Source: Oscillospiraceae bacterium (GTDB taxonomy: Bacteria; Bacillota; Clostridia; Christensenellales; Aristaeellaceae). Taken from it: a stretch of 8,252 nucleotides of DNA. Where the stretch lies: assembly GCA_031282605.1 (NCBI GenBank), contig JAITDK010000262.1, forward strand, positions 1-8,252. The letters are read 5' to 3'. The notes beneath the pieces were generated by a model. That model made no database searches and was not told where the DNA came from. It saw only the letters and a list, made by a program, of their open reading frames with translations. Position numbers and translations under genes: made by a program. Shown here in pieces: positions 6,549 through 8,252 of the stretch (the first letter of the stretch is position 1; each line of letters begins with the position of its first letter).

Positions 6549-6577
6549 TTGACATAATATACTCGATATGTTATTTT
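6549..6577 (+). promoter_or_regulatory. promoter of serS
   Basis: TTGACA at 6549-6554 begins 6 bases after the nnrD stop and is followed at 17 bases by TATTTT (6572-6577). The spacer is AT-rich in an otherwise GC-rich region. Start would be near 6584, leaving a leader of about 48 bases, too short for a T-box. Confidence 0.65.
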
Positions 6578-6587
6578 GTTTACCATT

Positions 6588-6623
6588 CGAGCAAGTCGAG
6601 CAAGCCGAGCAGGCCGAGGAGGT
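6588..6623 (+). repeat. 9-bp tandem repeat in the serS leader containing the ribosome-binding site
   Basis: Four consecutive 9-base units (CGAGCAAGT, CGAGCAAGC, CGAGCAGGC, CGAGGAGGT) fill the predicted 5' leader. The last copy contains AGGAGG at 6617-6622, 9 bases before the serS ATG. Earlier copies carry weaker purine-rich versions of the same core. Confidence 0.7.
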
Positions 6624-6631
6624 TAACCCGT

Positions 6632-7903
6632 ATGCTGGACGTCAATCAGATTCGCAGAGAACCCGAGTTCGTCGCGGCGGCTCTTAAGAAAAAAGGCTGT
6701 ATCGTTGATTTTACCGAGTGGCTTGGCTGGGATGCGGATCGCCGCGCCGCGATGAACGAGGCCGATCAGCTGAAAGCGCGGCGCAATACCCTCTCCGCCG
6801 AGGTGCCCAAGCGAAAGAAGGCCGGCGAGGACGTCGCGCTCATATTCGAGGAAGTAAAGCGCATCGGCGAACAGATCTCCGAGCTGGACGGTAAAATCAA
6901 CGCTCTAACCGCCAAGTCCGACGAATTCCTGTTCGCGCTGCCCAACCTGCCGGACGAGGACGTCCTCCCCGGCGGCAAGGAGAACAACGAGGAACTGCGC
7001 ATATGGGGAGAGACGCCCAAGTTCGGCTTCCCGGCGAAGAATCATGTCGATCTGGCTGAATCGCTGGGACTGATCGACTATCAGCGCGGCGTAAAACTGG
7101 GCGGCAACGGCAAGTGGATATACACCGGCGACGGCGCTAGGATGGAATGGGCGCTGCTCAACTACTTCATCGACGAACATCTGAAGGACGGCTTCACGTT
7201 CATGCTCGTGCCGCACATACTCAATGAACAATGCGGATTCGCGGCGGGACAATTCCCCAAGTTCCGTGACGATGTGTTCATGTTGCAGACAGGCACGCAC
7301 TTTATGCTGCCCACCGCCGAAACGGCGCTGGTCAATGTGCATCGCGACGAGATACTGCGCGAGGACGAACTGCCCAAGAAATACTTCGGTTACACGCCGT
7401 GCTACCGCAAGGAGGCGGGATCGTACCGCGCCGAGGAGCGCGGCATGATCCGCGGTAATCAGTTCAACAAGGTAGAGATGGTGATGATCACCGCGCCGGA
7501 GGATTCGCCGGCCGCCTTCGAGTTGCTGACGCGTAAGGCGGAATCGCTGGTACAGGGGCTGGGTCTGCCGTATCGGCTGAGCAAACTGGCGGCGGAGGAT
7601 TGCTCCGCGTCGATGGCGCGCACGTACGATATAGAGGTGTGGCTGCCGTCGATGGGTATATATAAAGAGGTCAGCTCCGTGTCGAACGCGAACGCGTATC
7701 AGGCGCGGCGCGGCAACATTCGCGTCAAGCGTAAGGAAACCGGCAAGAATGAGTATGTACACATACTGAATGGCTCCGGCCTGGCGACCAGCCGCGTGTT
7801 TCCCGCGATACTGGAAAACTTCCAGCAGCAGGACGGCAGCGTCAAACTGCCCGGCGTGCTGGCGCGAAGGATGGGACAGGAGTATCTGAAACCAGTAAAA
7901 TGA
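6632..7903 (+). CDS. serS: serine--tRNA ligase
   Basis: SerS is a class II aminoacyl-tRNA synthetase that charges tRNA-Ser (and tRNA-Sec) with serine. The length of 423 residues is typical. The N-terminal tRNA-binding arm (about 1-110) starts MLDVNQIRREPEF and contains the basic coiled region with LKARRNTLSAEV (47-58). The catalytic domain shows the TAE serine-binding motif (228-230), motif 2 at 257-283 with CYRKEAGS and GMIRGNQFNKVE, and motif 3 near 381-398 with GLATSRVFPAILENF. The usual SSCSN block reads SSVSNANAYQARR (348-360), with Val where Cys is common. ATG at 6632 was chosen for AGGAGG at 6617-6622 and for family alignment; the frame stays open further upstream into nnrD but is unsupported there. 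It has its own promoter, so it need not depend on acpS-nnrD transcription. The stop overlaps a tiny ORF by ATGA. Confidence 0.96.
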   Translation: MLDVNQIRREPEFVAAALKKKGCIVDFTEWLGWDADRRAAMNEADQLKARRNTLSAEVPKRKKAGEDVALIFEEVKRIGEQISELDGKINALTAKSDEFLFALPNLPDEDVLPGGKENNEELRIWGETPKFGFPAKNHVDLAESLGLIDYQRGVKLGGNGKWIYTGDGARMEWALLNYFIDEHLKDGFTFMLVPHILNEQCGFAAGQFPKFRDDVFMLQTGTHFMLPTAETALVNVHRDEILREDELPKKYFGYTPCYRKEAGSYRAEERGMIRGNQFNKVEMVMITAPEDSPAAFELLTRKAESLVQGLGLPYRLSKLAAEDCSASMARTYDIEVWLPSMGIYKEVSSVSNANAYQARRGNIRVKRKETGKNEYVHILNGSGLATSRVFPAILENFQQQDGSVKLPGVLARRMGQEYLKPVK

Positions 7904-7956
7904 CGATTGCACGATTCGGCGGGGGCGTGCGTTATCCGCGCGTTTCGCCGTTATGA
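7900..7956 (+). other. 18-codon mini-ORF bridging serS and the dGTPase gene
   Basis: ATG at 7900 overlaps the serS stop as ATGA. The frame encodes 18 residues (MTIARFGGGVRYPRVSPL) and stops at 7954-7956, overlapping the next start codon at 7953 again as ATGA. No good ribosome-binding site lies just before it (AGGAG is 17 or so bases away), and the next gene also lacks one. It may relay terminating ribosomes from serS to the downstream gene, or it may be chance in a 49-base gap. Confidence 0.25.
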
Positions 7957-8252
7957 CCGTCCGTTCACGGCTTGAACGGGAAGAACGCGCGCGGCTGTCG
8001 CCTTACGCCATGTTGAGCGAGGCGACGGAGGGGCGCGCGTTTGCTATCTCGCCGGATGATATGCGCACGGAGTTCCAGCGCGACCGCGACAGGATACTGC
8101 ATTCCAAGAGTTTCAGACGGCTGAAGGATAAAACCCAGATGATAGTGATCCCGCACGGGGATCATTATCGCACGCGACTGACGCACACGCTGGAAGTAGC
8201 GCAGGTTGCGCGTACGATCGCCCGCGCGCTGAGCCTCAACGAGGATCTGACG
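7953..8252 (+). CDS. dgt: deoxyguanosinetriphosphate triphosphohydrolase-like HD protein (5' part)
   Basis: The first 100 codons of a dGTPase-type HD hydrolase run off the right edge of the window. Such enzymes cleave dNTPs to the deoxynucleoside and triphosphate, influencing the dNTP pool. Family marks are LSPYAMLSEATEGRAF (15-30), FQRDRDRILHSKSFRRLKDKTQ (41-62 with small gaps in identity) and GDHYRTRLTHTLEVAQVART (69-88). His78 is the first metal-binding His of the HD site; the HD pair itself lies beyond the edge. ATG 7953 is the only ATG, GTG or TTG in this frame after the upstream stop at 7896 and before the conserved region. It has no ribosome-binding site, consistent with coupling to serS through the intervening mini-ORF. 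The gene symbol follows family naming. Confidence 0.88.
   Translation, partial: MTVRSRLEREERARLSPYAMLSEATEGRAFAISPDDMRTEFQRDRDRILHSKSFRRLKDKTQMIVIPHGDHYRTRLTHTLEVAQVARTIARALSLNEDLT

Noticed and set aside
6544..6631. T-box riboswitch upstream of serS
   Set aside because: The gap is only 88 bases, the predicted leader about 48, and no T-box consensus or antiterminator is visible.
6905..7912. 335-codon open frame on the minus strand opposite serS
   Set aside because: It mirrors the GC-rich codons of a clear serS gene, is rich in Arg/His/Gln without recognisable motifs, and has no ribosome-binding site.

Overview
The window looks like part of a GC-rich genome of an anaerobic, Clostridia-type member of the Bacillota; this lineage is an inference. 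It rests on strong GGAGG-type ribosome-binding sites, a corrinoid-activation type protein with a DUF1638 partner, the acpS-nnrD pairing, and a serine tRNA ligase next to a dGTPase-type HD hydrolase. No rRNA, tRNA, CRISPR array or transposase gene was seen.

Layout. Positions 1-98 hold the end of an upstream region, with a strong UUCG-loop terminator reading rightward. Positions 99-1631 (minus) encode a 2Fe-2S/ASKHA corrinoid-activation (RACo-like) protein. It is divergent from a DUF1638 protein at 1779-2531 (plus). The 147-bp gap between them carries overlapping promoter-like sequences and a palindrome able to control both. Positions 2542-4473 (minus) hold two tandem DUF1919 paralogues separated by a long terminator hairpin. 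The downstream copy has a Gln/Arg/Asn-rich N-terminal region built from 18-residue repeats, and its own terminator lies inside the end of the DUF1638 gene. Positions 4531-4697 form a small AT-rich element with 25-bp inverted ends, resembling a MITE. Positions 4738-8252 (plus) are housekeeping: acpS and the bifunctional NAD(P)HX repair gene (abutting), then serS with its own promoter and a 9-bp tandem-repeat leader, then the start of a dGTPase-like gene that runs off the window.

How the genes may work together. The RACo-like and DUF1638 proteins belong to families seen around corrinoid-dependent methyltransferases. No methyltransferase or corrinoid protein lies here, so the pair would have to act on partners encoded elsewhere. 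The DUF1919 pair looks like an accessory insert between this module and the housekeeping block. acpS (carrier-protein activation) and nnrD/nnrE (cofactor repair) are a common bacterial neighbour pair. serS and the dGTPase gene are joined by a tiny ORF that overlaps both through ATGA junctions, suggesting possible translational coupling.
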